A stretch of 64,000 bases of DNA from Chondrosia reniformis. Taxonomy: Eukaryota; Porifera; Demospongiae; Chondrillida; Chondrillidae. Under the pieces are notes generated by a model. That model was not told the origin of the DNA. It saw nothing but the letters and a program-made list of their open reading frames with translations, and searched no databases. The translations under genes and the position numbers were made by a program. Below, one piece after another: positions 23,801 to 36,000 of this stretch. The stretch lies in contig OX359201.1 in assembly GCA_947172415.1 (NCBI GenBank), forward strand, positions 186,001-250,000, written 5' to 3'. Every line of letters starts with the position of its first letter. Position 1 is the first letter of the stretch.

Positions 23801-26588
23801 ATTATCAAAGTGATAAGAAACCACAACTATTAGCACTATGTACACTGGCAGAGAGCACACTCCAAATGGAACTACTTGAAAGAGAAATTATATCTCAAAG
23901 AAGCAACTGAAATAAAAATAGATAGGAATTACCATATATGGTTGATGTTTGTTTTGTGTAGTTGCCCATAGCAACAGTAAGACACTAGAAATGGCCAAAT
24001 ACCTGAAAACTAGATTTAAGACTTCCACACTTTCCACTGAAAGCTACATTTAAGACTGGATTCCGCTACAGGTACATTCCTTCAAGGGTAGCCATGTTAC
24101 TGTGGTATGTCATTAGAATGGTAGTGTATATATACATTCCACATACCACATGGCTTCATATGGCTGTTAGAGGTGCTACTGTTAGCTGGTGAATACACTG
24201 AGCCCTGTCAAGAGTTCATTACCACCTGGTGCTAGCAATATCTGATGACTCAGCATGTATATAAGAAGTGTGAAAGTATTCAATTAGAAGTCCTACTAGT
24301 AAACACAACAATATTGTACAAACACAGACTATAGCTATGACAAGTTACCCAAGGGGGAGGGGGAGGGGGTTGCCTTGAATTACTATCCCTTGGGTAGTAG
24401 TACAGCACCCTCCCCACCCCCTCGGGTAGTAGTACAGCACCCTCCCCACCCCTCGGTAGTAGTACAGCACCCTCCCCACCCCCTCGGGTAGTAGTACAGC
24501 ACCCTCCCCACCCCCTCGGGTAGTAGTACAGCACCCTCCCCACCCCCTCGGGTAGGAGTACAGCACCCTCCCCACCCCCTCGGGTAGTAGTACAGCACCC
24601 TCCCCACCCCCTCGGGTAGTAGTACAGCACCCTCCCCACCCCCTCGGTAGTAGTACAGCACCCTCCCCACCCCCTCGGTAGTAGTACAGCACCCTCCCCA
24701 CCCCCTCGGGTAGTAGTACAGCACCCTCCCCACCCCCTCGGGTAGTAGTACAGCACCCTCCCCACCCCCTCGGGTAGTAGTACAACATCTTTTGAAGAGT
24801 GACATTATAATAAATGGCAATTGTTCCCAAGGGGGAGGGGGAAGGGAGGGTATTTGGAATTGATATCTACATATAATAAAATGTAGGACACACAATATAA
24901 ACGGACGACACCCACATACAGTCAACAACCACTCAAATATGGTGTAATTGTATCGCTGTAATTGAACTGGATTCTGCGTGAGCTCACGAGCTGTCATGTG
25001 TGGCTGGAGACATAGCAACAGTTGAACCATGTGTAAAAGTAATCACATGAGAATTTACACTTCTTTGAAAGTTGAAAATGACTTAATTGTCTAATACACA
25101 AAGGCCACTTGAGTGATGCTTGTACAATGAGCTATGTAAACTGACAAAGTCTGTTACGTAACTGCTTTTAGAGATGAACTCTCCAGTTGACTCACAAGTT
25201 GACCAACTAAACCTCCTTTTTACACAAACAAGTGAACATTATAAAAACAGTCTCGCATTACACAATCTATAATCAATGGCTCTACCCTAATTAGACATCT
25301 CTCTCAAAACACTTTGGGTAAGGTACTAGTTTTACAACTGTTCTGAACTTCATAACAATACAAGTCAGTGCATCTGAAGACCTTCAATGTCAAGGAACCA
25401 TCAATTTACCAAACTTTCCCAAATGCACATAAATACAATTGTAAAACTAGCCATGACTAGCAATAGGCATATCAAGTGCATGTAGAAGTTGTGGACATAA
25501 GATTATCACAGAATGTTAATCCGCTGATGTTCACAACACATTGTTACATGAATAACACATGATGCAGTATATGTACTATGCTGTTGATGCATGTTAAATA
25601 CTCCACTTATAAGAATTAACATTTCCTTCACAAGTTAGAGCAGAGAAATGAATGCAAACTAATTAATAAGAATTGATACAAAGCATAGTCTCTCTCTGTG
25701 GGCAAGACGGAACCAGGTAAGCTATATTAACTTAAGTTTTCATTTGGACACACACATACGCGTAAGGGACACACAGAATTACAACTGATACAGTATAACA
25801 CGCGACTATTTCATGTTAAAGCTGCCTAGTTCATACTACGTACCTCACCCAGCCTACTAGATAGGAAATCATGCTCCCAGGATACCATGTGTTGACATAC
25901 CACTCTATAACATGCGCTAGAGACACATTCCATTATAAGAGTAGGGAATTCTGTGAGTGGCACTAAGTGGCACTTGCATATATATATAGATATGAAAATA
26001 TTTCACACTGATCAAGTCCACATATTACAGGACTACGGGAGGAACATTACATGATGTGGACATTGGAAGAAAGGTCTGAAGTGAAAGGATGTGCTACTGT
26101 AGAGGGGACGTGCTACTATACCTCAAACGCGTATCTCTTGCTACTTTTGGATTGTTTCTCAATGACTTCCCAAACACTGTTGAGCGGAATGGTCGTCATT
26201 TCCCCAGTGTCTTCGCTGTTGGCTAGCTGGATGGTCGGCGTCTTTGATTTATCCTGGACTTTCCTCCGTCTAGACGGCATATGTACCATCGGAATACCTC
26301 GAAACAGGCGAACATACATTCGCTTGTATTTCTACATATTGAAGAAAGTCGGAATATCAGTTAATAGAGATCAAGTACTCCAATATTTATCATTCTAAAC
26401 ACGACCAACATACACAAAATGTAAAGAGACTACGATGAAGGTTTCAAGACGGAAAAAAACGAGGCTAGATCGGACACGACCGGAGAGAACGGTACGAAAG
26501 GTTCTCTGTTACTGGTAAATAAACTCACCATTACTATAAGGGACCCCTTTTTCACTTCGAGATAGCCTTCCTTTATTAGTTCTGCCAT
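17818..26588 (-). CDS. PH-PTB docking protein related to DOK/IRS/FRS, with tyrosine-motif repeats, 6 exons
   Basis: About 1690 residues. Exons in transcript order: 26529-26588, 26122-26331, 23124-23241, 22786-22987, 22388-22617, 17818-22070; phases close exactly. Residues 1-129 form a PH domain (starts MAELIKEGYLEVKKGSLIVM; ends FDRDTWMSAF with the conserved tryptophan). Residues about 130-235 resemble an IRS-type PTB domain (VYRVSVKRSEGSAELGISG, IWEYDSIASVV, LLFQFQMEEAALKKF). The single 4.25-kb last exon encodes a disordered tail with four in-frame tandem arrays, SH3-type proline motifs (DPPPVPPRSR, AVPPRVP, PPPPLPPK) and many YxN tyrosines (YSNL, YFNI, 16 YTNQ). Family members are membrane-recruited scaffolds phosphorylated by tyrosine kinases. 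The usual arginine pair of the PTB pocket is not evident. DOK versus IRS/FRS assignment is open. Intron 2, about 2.9 kb, holds two simple arrays. Confidence 0.87.
18775..18905 (-). repeat. In-frame 24-bp repeat encoding TPTPQGMA
   Basis: About seven units inside the docking-protein last exon. They encode TPTPQG followed by MA, TA or MT, a proline/threonine-rich linker with no recognised binding motif. Confidence 0.85.
19166..19855 (-). repeat. In-frame 42-bp repeat encoding 16 YTNQ tyrosine motifs
   Basis: Sixteen 14-residue units read DNPASSLYTNQPPL (a few have QLPL) at about residues 1013-1240 of the docking protein. Each carries Y-T-N-Q, which fits the pYxNx consensus of Grb2-type SH2 domains. 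Variation between units is mostly one synonymous C/T position. The antisense frame is also open but only because 42 is a multiple of three. Confidence 0.95.
19890..20195 (-). repeat. In-frame 27-bp repeat encoding HTGETTPVR
   Basis: Eleven units of HTGETTPV plus R or P at about residues 900-1000 of the docking protein. HTGE recalls zinc-finger linkers, but there are no cysteines, so this is not a zinc finger. Confidence 0.93.
20880..21140 (-). repeat. In-frame 21-bp repeat encoding EPAVKPV heptads
   Basis: About eleven degenerate heptads (E/D-P/A-A-V-K/R-P/S/L-V) at about residues 584-670 of the docking protein. They are more diverged than the YTNQ array, suggesting an older expansion. Confidence 0.88.
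23325..23470. repeat. GGCAGGCAGGGA simple repeat (docking-protein intron 2)
   Basis: GGCA/GGGA tetranucleotide tract. Proline/leucine/cysteine-rich minus-strand frames here are artefacts of low complexity. Confidence 0.9.
24385..24785. repeat. 32-bp minisatellite (docking-protein intron 2)
   Basis: About 13 copies containing GTAGTAGTACAGCACCCTCC followed by a CCACCCCCTCGG segment. It is flanked on each side by a CCAAGGGGGAGGGGGA motif (near 24350 and 24828), hinting that the array expanded within a unique sequence. Confidence 0.93.
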
Positions 26589-27095
26589 TTCTTCAAGCTA
26601 ATGGACTACGTAAACCAAACTACGACTGATAGTCCAACCGCACCGCATTCCAACGACTCGATCGGATCACGAGCGGTCATGTGACTAGCGCATGCTAAGG
26701 GATTTACTCTCGGCTAATCTATAATGATATTCATAGCTATCGCTAAACAGAATTAACTTGCCTTCTGCAAGCACTCCCCCCACTGTACTTATCTAGCAAG
26801 GCAGCCGCCCTCTGATCTAAGGAGCTTCTGGGGGAAATGTCCATCTATAGCTCTGGAAGGAAGCGGAGAAAGCACTCTCGAACTCACTTGGGTTAGTCGT
26901 CTACATATTAACACATACAAAGTCGATCAGTGTTGTTAATAATTCGTATCTCTAGGACACCTCAGAATCACAGCTTATGAAGACTCCAGTGCTCTAGTAG
27001 TAAAAAGTAAGTCTGTAACCTGTTCTTGTGTACTTTTCAGTAACGGTCCAGCGCTGATTCCTTCTGGTCGCTAATTAGGAGCTAGATCGATCAAA
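26589..27095. promoter_or_regulatory. Divergent promoter region, docking-protein and RGS3-like genes
   Basis: 507 bp between opposite start codons. There is no repeat and no internal gene. Promoter function is inferred from position only; no TATA or initiator element was assigned. Confidence 0.5.
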
Positions 27096-30000
27096 ATGAG
27101 CAGAAGTACGGCTTCGGTAGTATATTGTAATAGTGTTGACCTATTTGATTATACACTTTATTAGCTTTAGATTAATATAATTAATTCCTTATGCAAAATT
27201 TCGCAAAGTTCCTCAAACTCACCCATGTTCTGACAAAGTAATTTGATATGCTTTTAAGCTAACACTTTTGCAAGCTATTGCAGTGTCGATTGGACATTAG
27301 TCTTTCATTTCGGCTCATTTTACGACAAGAAAGGTGTGGATCTCGTGTGTCAGAGAAAAACTAATGAAAACCTCTACAAAGTCACACTAAATGAATCAAT
27401 AGTCGATAAATACCAAATCTGGCATCTACTGGAGTAGGAGATACAATTAATTGGACGGGTTACTTGCAACAAAAGCAGCCAAAACGAAACTGGATCCCCT
27501 TTGAAAAATTATCCTAATTTCTTTTTACATTTGGATAGTTCATGAAGTACGTGGTCTTCTTAAAAAGGAATCGAGAGCAACTCAAGATGTCTATGTCAAG
27601 GTATGGTATTAGCAAAAGAAATGAAAGCTTTTTAAGGAGAAATTTAATGTTACCTTACCATATATGGAAGTGATTAATTTGCTGTTTTTCCTTTGAATTT
27701 TATTGTTAAACAAATAGAATCCTTATTGCCATATATAGATTGAGATTTACTGTTACTACAAATAGAAACTTTTTTGGAAAATTTATATAATTTATAGACA
27801 AAGCTTAGTCAATTTGAATTATCCAGTTTCAGTATCAAATGGTGTTCATAAAGTGCTAAATACTGTTTTCCTTTCAGTTATATCTCCTCCCTGATAAGGA
27901 GAAAGCTACCAAACAGAAGACGAGAATCAAGCGCGAAAAGGATCCAAAATTTGAAGAGCAGTTTACCTGGTAAGTACATTCTATATAAAACAGGCTGTAC
28001 ATAATAAGGATCTATAGGTATATACAAGTACTATATATTACCTAAAAATTAGATCTGCAACAGACCTTAAAGGTTTGATATCCTATCATGTTATATATTA
28101 TATATAGTAAGTTATTAATGAGACTAAGTACATCTATACATTGATTGTTTTGAAATTTGAATATTACAAAGTTTGTCTATGTTACAATCATATGAAATTC
28201 CAGTAACACTATTATGTGTGTTTTCACAGAGGTTTTATTTACAAGTCTGTGCTCTCTGTGCTCTCTTTAGGATACTCTCCAAGGAGGACCAGGAGAAGCT
28301 GCTACACGTATCAGTATGGGCCAGGGACAGCCTCTCGAAGTGAGCTCTGTAAATGGAATAGTGTGGAGTAATATAAAATATTTATAATTCATCACCATCA
28401 GTTTGGAATGGGTAATATTACTGCTATTATTACAATGTATACAGAAATTTCATGATGGGCTGTATGTCATTCAGTATGCAAGATATTATTGGACCTGATA
28501 AGGTACACTATACATATACAACACATAATATCATATACGTATATGAAGGTATTTGTGATCATTCGGGTAGTTGGTGATTTGTTGAGCATCAGTTTGACAA
28601 TCTGTTGCCAAATCACCAACTACCATATACATACATATACAGTATATATTGTGTATATACACTAGATTATATAGATATGAACACACAGACATGTATATAA
28701 AAGCAAGTGTTATTGTATGTTCAAGTGGAATATATCTCTTTGTAGTGTATTCAGGGATGGTATCAGCTGTTAGATGAGGAGAATGGCATGAAAGGAAATA
28801 GCCTAGTCCCCTCTTCCATTGCAAAACCATCCAGTCCTTCCGGTACACCAGCACATGATTCTCCTCCGATCTCTTCTTCTTTGAACTGTCCATTAGCTTA
28901 CTGTACATGCTGCCAGTCCAGTGGAGAACCTGAAGGAGAAGGAGAATACTCCTGTATCCTCATCCAAAGCTCTATAGGGATACAGTTAGGCTTTTGTATT
29001 ATCTTCCCTTTCTCCACTTCTCCACTGGGCCAGACAGCTGTTTCTGGGAATTCCACCCTTCAATACATTGAAAGCATCTCAATGTACTATAGATGCAGAG
29101 GATAGCGTTGTCAAAAGGTTAGCAGTTACTCTGTCAAGAGGAAACGATGGATTTGGGTTCAGTGTTAATGGGGCCAATCCGGTGTACATAACAAGGGTAC
29201 AACCCGGTGAGTATTAAATCAGGACCCACCCACTTGCAGCCCACCCCCTCCTCATGGGAGCTACGTAACAGAATTCTTATGAGACTAATCTAGCTTCCAA
29301 TTACTTTAATCCCACTTCCATGTAGAATATATACAATTGTAGCACTAGTAGTAATCCTTTTAATTGGATCTGTTTGTGAAGTAGCAATTCAATCCTTTGT
29401 ATCAAATTGGTGATAATTGCAACTTGCTCTCCTTCCAGGTCAGGTAGCTGATGAGGCTAACTTGAAGGTTAACGATATTATTGTTGAGGTAGAAGGTATT
29501 GATGTAACAAAGGCTTCTGGGCAGGTCGTAGTAGACCTAATTAGGTAATTCATTTGAAGTTTAAGTACTTAACACAATTATCAATCATGGAAAACCTTTT
29601 TAATTGTAGGAAAAATCCTCACAAGATCAGTCTCTTAGTAATGCGAAATCCAGCTAGGGTAGTTCAGTCCACAAGCAGTTACAACATGTCCTCTCTTACG
29701 CAACCAGTGGATTCGTTGTCTACCCGGCACAGCACTCTCAATTTGGCCACTAACCGCGACCAAGGAGCTGCTGTTAGAAGGAACCTATTTTATGCCAGCC
29801 AACAACAAACAAGTCTCAATGTGGACTGCAGCCAAGATAGTAACGAGTTCTCACAGAAATCTCGAGCCAGTCGAGGTTCCCTCACCCAGCCCTTGGGTGG
29901 TGACTTGGCCGGGTCTGAGAGGAGCCTGAGGAGGGACAGTCCCCAGAAACCCACAGGTATCAATAGACAGTCTTCTTCACTGCTTCAGGGCACCTCAGCA

Positions 30001-33000
30001 CACTCCAGCACAGCTCACAGTAATGGCCACCTATCTGGTTCCCAAACTGAAATTGTACAAAATGGGATTCAGAACCATCACCGACCTTTCAGTTATTCTG
30101 ATGACTTTCCCAATCCATCCACATCAAGTAGCAATGATATGACTAGAAGATTGTCACTAGATTGTCTTGATGGAGCCGATGAGGTCTTTCAGCCAATGAG
30201 AGCCACCAGTGAGACCCCGGCCACTCATCTCAGTGTTCAGCACCGCTTCTCCCTCCAACCTAACCACAGCAGAAGAAACACTCTGCAGGGTAACTATAGT
30301 AACTATGCTCAGTCTCAGATGGACGGACCAGTGAGCAGAAACTCTCCAAATCTTCGTTTTTATTCCTCAACACAAGCCTACGATGTCCCCCAGCTGGTGG
30401 TGACTGGGAGGGACATGGATCGACGGTACAGAGGCGTGGCAGTCTCTCCACCAGGGAATGTACAGTTGACCTCCTCCAGACGTATTCTGTCTGACGAGCA
30501 GTTATCAGCCAACCCGACTGTGTCCTCCAGTCCCTACAACAGGAAATTGAGTGATAATGACTCTGCACTCGGAGGCAGCGTGGGAGACTTCAACCCCTCA
30601 CCACTCCAAGTGCTGCATCATAAAGTAGTTACTATTGATTGGAATGTGAGTCACCTGCATGTGTCCACTGACATTATGTACATACATTTGAGATGCTCTG
30701 ACTTTGTATGCAGAATTTAGACAGCAGAGAACAGAAAAGACAGAAAGTTAGTATTATTGGCTACTTGTATATCAGTGTTTCTACTAGCATACTACTAGTA
30801 TATTGGTGTTTCTACTGGTATACTACTAGTATATTGGTGTTTCTACTAGTATATTGGTGTTTTTCTTGTATACTACTTGTAAATCAGTGTTTCTACTAGT
30901 ATATTGGTTGTATACTACTTGTACGTATGTCAGTATTGTTTCTAGTATACTACTATTTCGTATATATCATCTTGTATATTCCTCAAATGCTTCATATTTT
31001 ATAGGCTCTTCATCAGTTGCTTCAAGAAGAAATTGATTTTGAAAGCAAACTTCAATCTGGAGTACAAGTGGGTCCAGTCTGCCTATGTCACATATTCCTC
31101 TCTGATTGGTGTACTAGTGCTCTTCTCTCACTCATTTCAGTCCTTCCTGAGACCTCTGAAGCAACAGTACCACATTCTTAGTGCTAGCAGGCACAAGGTC
31201 ATCTTTATGAATCTGGAAGAAGTGAGGATCATGTAATTAGTTTGTTAATTGTGTCACAGTATATATGTAAGAGCTACTATATATACTATAAGAGCTATTC
31301 GATTAAGAGCCAAGGGCTACTAATCTCATTAACCCTAACCCTAAGTAACAATTTTAAGAGCCAAGGGCTACTATACTGATCGATTTTTAGATCTTTTCGA
31401 TGACTCAAGATCTCTGTCAAACACTGCGAGGTCGCAGACAAGACTTTACATCAACTGATGCACCTATCCCGTACTATATTCCCTCTTTTGCAGACATATA
31501 CCAAACTAGGGTAGGTGAATCACATGCAGGTCACATGCAGATCACATGCAGGTCACATGCAGGTCATATGATTTGCACTTCCTTAGATGAGGCCCATTCA
31601 GCACCAATATGAAAAGTACTTGTCTTCCTTTGAGTGTGTCGGTTCAGAGCTCTCTTTAGCATTCACCAGAACAACCTTTGCCAACTTCATACAATCGGCA
31701 ATGCAAACGACAAATTATCAGCAGTCTATTCATGACTTTATTCTGCTACCCAAGACGGTAAGAGTTGAAGGGTTAACTGGTGAATCCCTTTTTAGCTACT
31801 CAAATGCCATGTCAATGATGTATAAATCAATTATAAGTCAATTGCCTCCTATATCATATGATATTTCAGCTAAAGTCCTCACCTCCCAGTTCTAACTATT
31901 AAATATACATGTATGTACATGCATAAGTATGTAAAATGCCTTTGCTATAAGCTGAAAGGTCTGCATATGATTAGATTACAATACTTGTGGTTTCTTATAT
32001 CTGTCCTCTCCAGCATGTCACTAAAGTACTCAATCTCATGATTACAATTAGCTATTTAATGGCTTCCTCACACGAAGATCAAAAACATCTGATTCCAGTC
32101 ATTGAAGGTAAAGTTAAGATCAACACACTCAGTATCCCAAATCCCAAGTGAACTGGTTACCATAGTAACCACTGATCTCCCGGTAGCCATATTTTCTTTC
32201 AAGGCTAGCCACAGGCATTTCCAGTCATAAAATTGAATCCTAATAATATTATTAATATTAATAATATTTCACTCATCAATGAATTAACAGGATATGTGAA
32301 TCATGATTCATTCATGCACCTAACAAGGCAGTTCAACCCAACAGATGATACGTATACATATGTCAATTTATACAGTTTGAGTCTGTGTTGTATAGTTATA
32401 ATGTTAATACTACTATACAGCAATATGGTAGTACACACAGCTAGGCAGATATACCCTGGGAGGCCACTTTGTAAGAGGGAAGAATACAACTAGTAGTTAT
32501 TAAATACATTAATACAATCATTACATCTTCCTGATAATCTATAAAATACAAAAATTGTGGTTTAGATATGAGTGAGGTCTCACCAGATATATTCAGTATG
32601 TCAGTGTTGTAGATTACTTGAATGTCAACACTATTGAAACATGCAAATTAAGTTACTGAAAATCATCAGCGGTTACTCAATGCTGCATACCTCATTGTGA
32701 CCTCAAGGGACAGACATACAATGGCTCATGGAGTGAACATCTCCAGGGTACCTTGTCCTTGGAGACATAGCAATTACTCACTAATGTCTCTGTGGTAATG
32801 GTATTATAATTATTAATTTGTAGCCCTCCTGACATGCTGTGCCGACAAGGAAGTGGTGAGACAGTATAGGAAGGCCAGGGATGTCATGGCAACCTTGAAA
32901 CTCAGAGTGGGGTTTTCCAACCAGGTTGAGGTAGGCGTGTACTGTTGAGGAGGGCGTGTAATGTTGAGATGGGTGTGTACTGTTGAGGTAGGCGTGTACT

Positions 33001-36000
33001 GTTAAGGTAGGCGTGTACTGTTGAGATGGGCGTGTACTGTTGAGATGGGCGTGTACTGCTGAGGTGGGCGTGTACTGTTGAGGTAGCTGTGTACTGTTGA
33101 GGTAGGCGTGTACTGTTGAGGAGGGCATGTAATGTTGAGGAGGGCATGTAATGTTGAGGAGGGCATGTAATGTTGAGGAGGGCATGTAATGTTGAGGAGG
33201 GCATGTACTGTTGAGGTAGCTGTGTACTGTAGAAGCAGCATTTTAGATAGCATAGATTGTAGCTTTCAGTATTGTACATTACTGTATGACATGTAGAAAG
33301 TTACTATAGACGTTCCTGGGAGGAAATTGATTGACGAGGGAGAAGTGACTCTTGTACAGAGACGATGGAAACGCAATAAAAAGGTCAGTCCATTCAACTT
33401 GCCTATATAAGTACAAGCTTTTGGAAAATCTCTTCCATCACTCCATCACTGATGGAAATATCCATCAAAGTTGGAGATCTAGTAATGGATCCTGCCCCTA
33501 CTGTATTAACTGTGCGGACCTATTCCTGCCCCTACTGTATTAACTGTGCGGACCTCTTCCTGCCCCTACTGTACTAACTGTGTGGACCTCTTCCTGCCCC
33601 TACTGTATTAACTCTGCCAACCTCTTCCTTCCTGTAGGGATGGTTGCTCCTGTTCAACGACATCCTGCTCATTTGCTTAAGGGAGGGGTCTATATACTCC
33701 GTTATAGAGTCACCTTTTATACTGACTAAGACCACAGTACAGGAAATAGGCGGGGCTGAAGGTAAGGTGGGAGTGGCTTATAGTCTACATGTATGGGGGT
33801 GTGTCATCTTAAAATGGTTCATGTCTAGGTCTATATTCAGTTCCTGTTATATAAACATGTCCATATATTCTCGGATGTTTAGCTAGTACATTTGAGATCA
33901 GTGGACACACACTGATTCATACGGAAGAAAGGAAATGTTACTGCATCGTTAATCCAATTACTAAAATATGTATTCTTAATGAAATACTTTGAGAAATACA
34001 AATGTAAACGTTCCGCATGTATTTCTTTCATGTTAACAACTTTTGAGGTAAATTACAGCATCCAATTAAGTCTATGATGAGCGCTTGGTGTATGAATGTT
34101 ATTATAGTTAATGTGATTATAATTATGTGTGCACAATGGAACTTGTATAGTTAGTAAACTGAAGCACTACTTGTGTCTGAAAATACAGTGTGTATGTTGT
34201 AATGATAGATCTTTATTATGTCCATATGTGACCTTTATATGATGTGCTATATGTGACCTTTATATGATGTGCTATATGTGATCTTTATATGATGTGCTAT
34301 ATGTGACCTTTATATGATGTGCTATATGTGACCTTTATATGATGTGCTATATGTGACCTTTATATGATGTGTATATGTGACCTTTATATGATGTGTATAT
34401 GTGATGCTAGTTAGAGTACAGAATATGCATTTCTTTGTAAGTTGAAATAGAAACATTGCATCCTTAATTGTACTTTCAACTTCTATTTACTCCATTTTAG
34501 GAACTGATTTTCAGATTAATCAAGTTCAGCAGGTGAGACGGATTCACTTTCTTGTAGGAATGTATTGGACACACTCATCTACAACAAGTAACACTTGTAA
34601 TGTGCAGTGTACCGCGTCTGACTTATCCTTATTGGTACCAAATGAAGTGACTAGCTTTAATTTGCATGGAAAACTTGTTTTGGCTGTCAATTTGAAACCT
34701 TCCAATGGAAGCCAACTACATTATCCACATATAAAGTGGGTGTGTCCGTTGTTTAAGTATATGCTTCCTGAGTTTAGCATTCCATGGCTGAATTAAGATC
34801 ATCTCAAGTGTCTAATGGAACTCGTACAAGCAAATACCTCACTTGGTTGAGCTTCCATTGAACATAAACACAGGTTTCCTATTTGGGCTGTATATAGGAG
34901 TACTGATAGTGGAGTGCTTGAACACGGAGACATCCATTCTACACAACAATGCACGGAATACTGTATAGTGTAGCCCTCGGGGCCTAATGTACTGTATATA
35001 TATGTATACAGCAAAGGTCCTGCCAGATGAAACTGTTTTTATTCAGGTTTTGCTATTTATAGTAACTTTACTAGAAATTTAGTGGATGGACTTAGACATT
35101 GAGTTTAGTGATTTTATCAATACAAAGGGCCTTCCATCTCACTCAATTGACTATGAGTCTGATGGAGAGGTACACAGCAACCAGTCTAGAGTCATCTATA
35201 GCCAGGTAGAACCCCCTTAACGTACCATCAAAGATCTGATGATGTATAGAAGACTGAAGTTGTTTAGAAAGTAGTAATTGCTTTACTTTATCTGAATTTA
35301 TATATGTCTGTTTGTTTATAATAGAATAACCCCAAAGTTATCAGATGTAATTCTAGCCCAGCTAGGAGTAACTGGATAACTAAACTGGAGACATACGTAC
35401 ACTCTGTCAGCAAGAGCTCCTCAGATAGAAAGGTGAGATCTTATTTTGCCCTAACAGCTACAAACTAAAAGTACCAAATCCATTGAGAATTTGAATTATT
35501 CATTGTCTACCCATCCATCCATCCAACCATCCAACCACCCATCCACCCATCCATCCAGCCATCCAACCACTCATCCACCCATCCATCCAGCCACCCTTCC
35601 ATCCAACCATCCAACCACCCATCCACCCATCCACCCTTCCATCCAGCCATCCATCCAGCCATCCAGCCACCCTTCCATCCAACCATCCAACCACCCATCC
35701 ACCCATCCATCCAGCCATTCATCCATCCATCCACATTCATCCATCCACCTATCCATTCATCCACCTATCCATTCATCCACCTATCCATTCATCCTTATAC
35801 ATTTAGGAAACAGTGAGAACTCGTAAGCTGAGTAACCCAGCTGTAGATCTCGCAAAGGTAACTTCTTTATCTTCAAAGTTTGACTCAAGTGACTCAAGTG
35901 TAGATGTCCACAGTGAAACTATGCCTCCATCCAACCTTCCAAGTCCTGAAAAGAGAAAGAATAAGCTGGGACTGTAAGTCAATATAATCTCACTTCTCCA

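Noticed and set aside
24280..25030. Minus-strand frames with repeated EGAVLLP/GWGGCCTTT peptides
   Set aside because: Artefacts of the 32-bp array in intron 2 of the docking-protein gene.
35491..35826. Frames rich in HPSIHP or GWMDGWM repeats
   Set aside because: Tetranucleotide CCAT tract in an intron of the RGS3-like gene.
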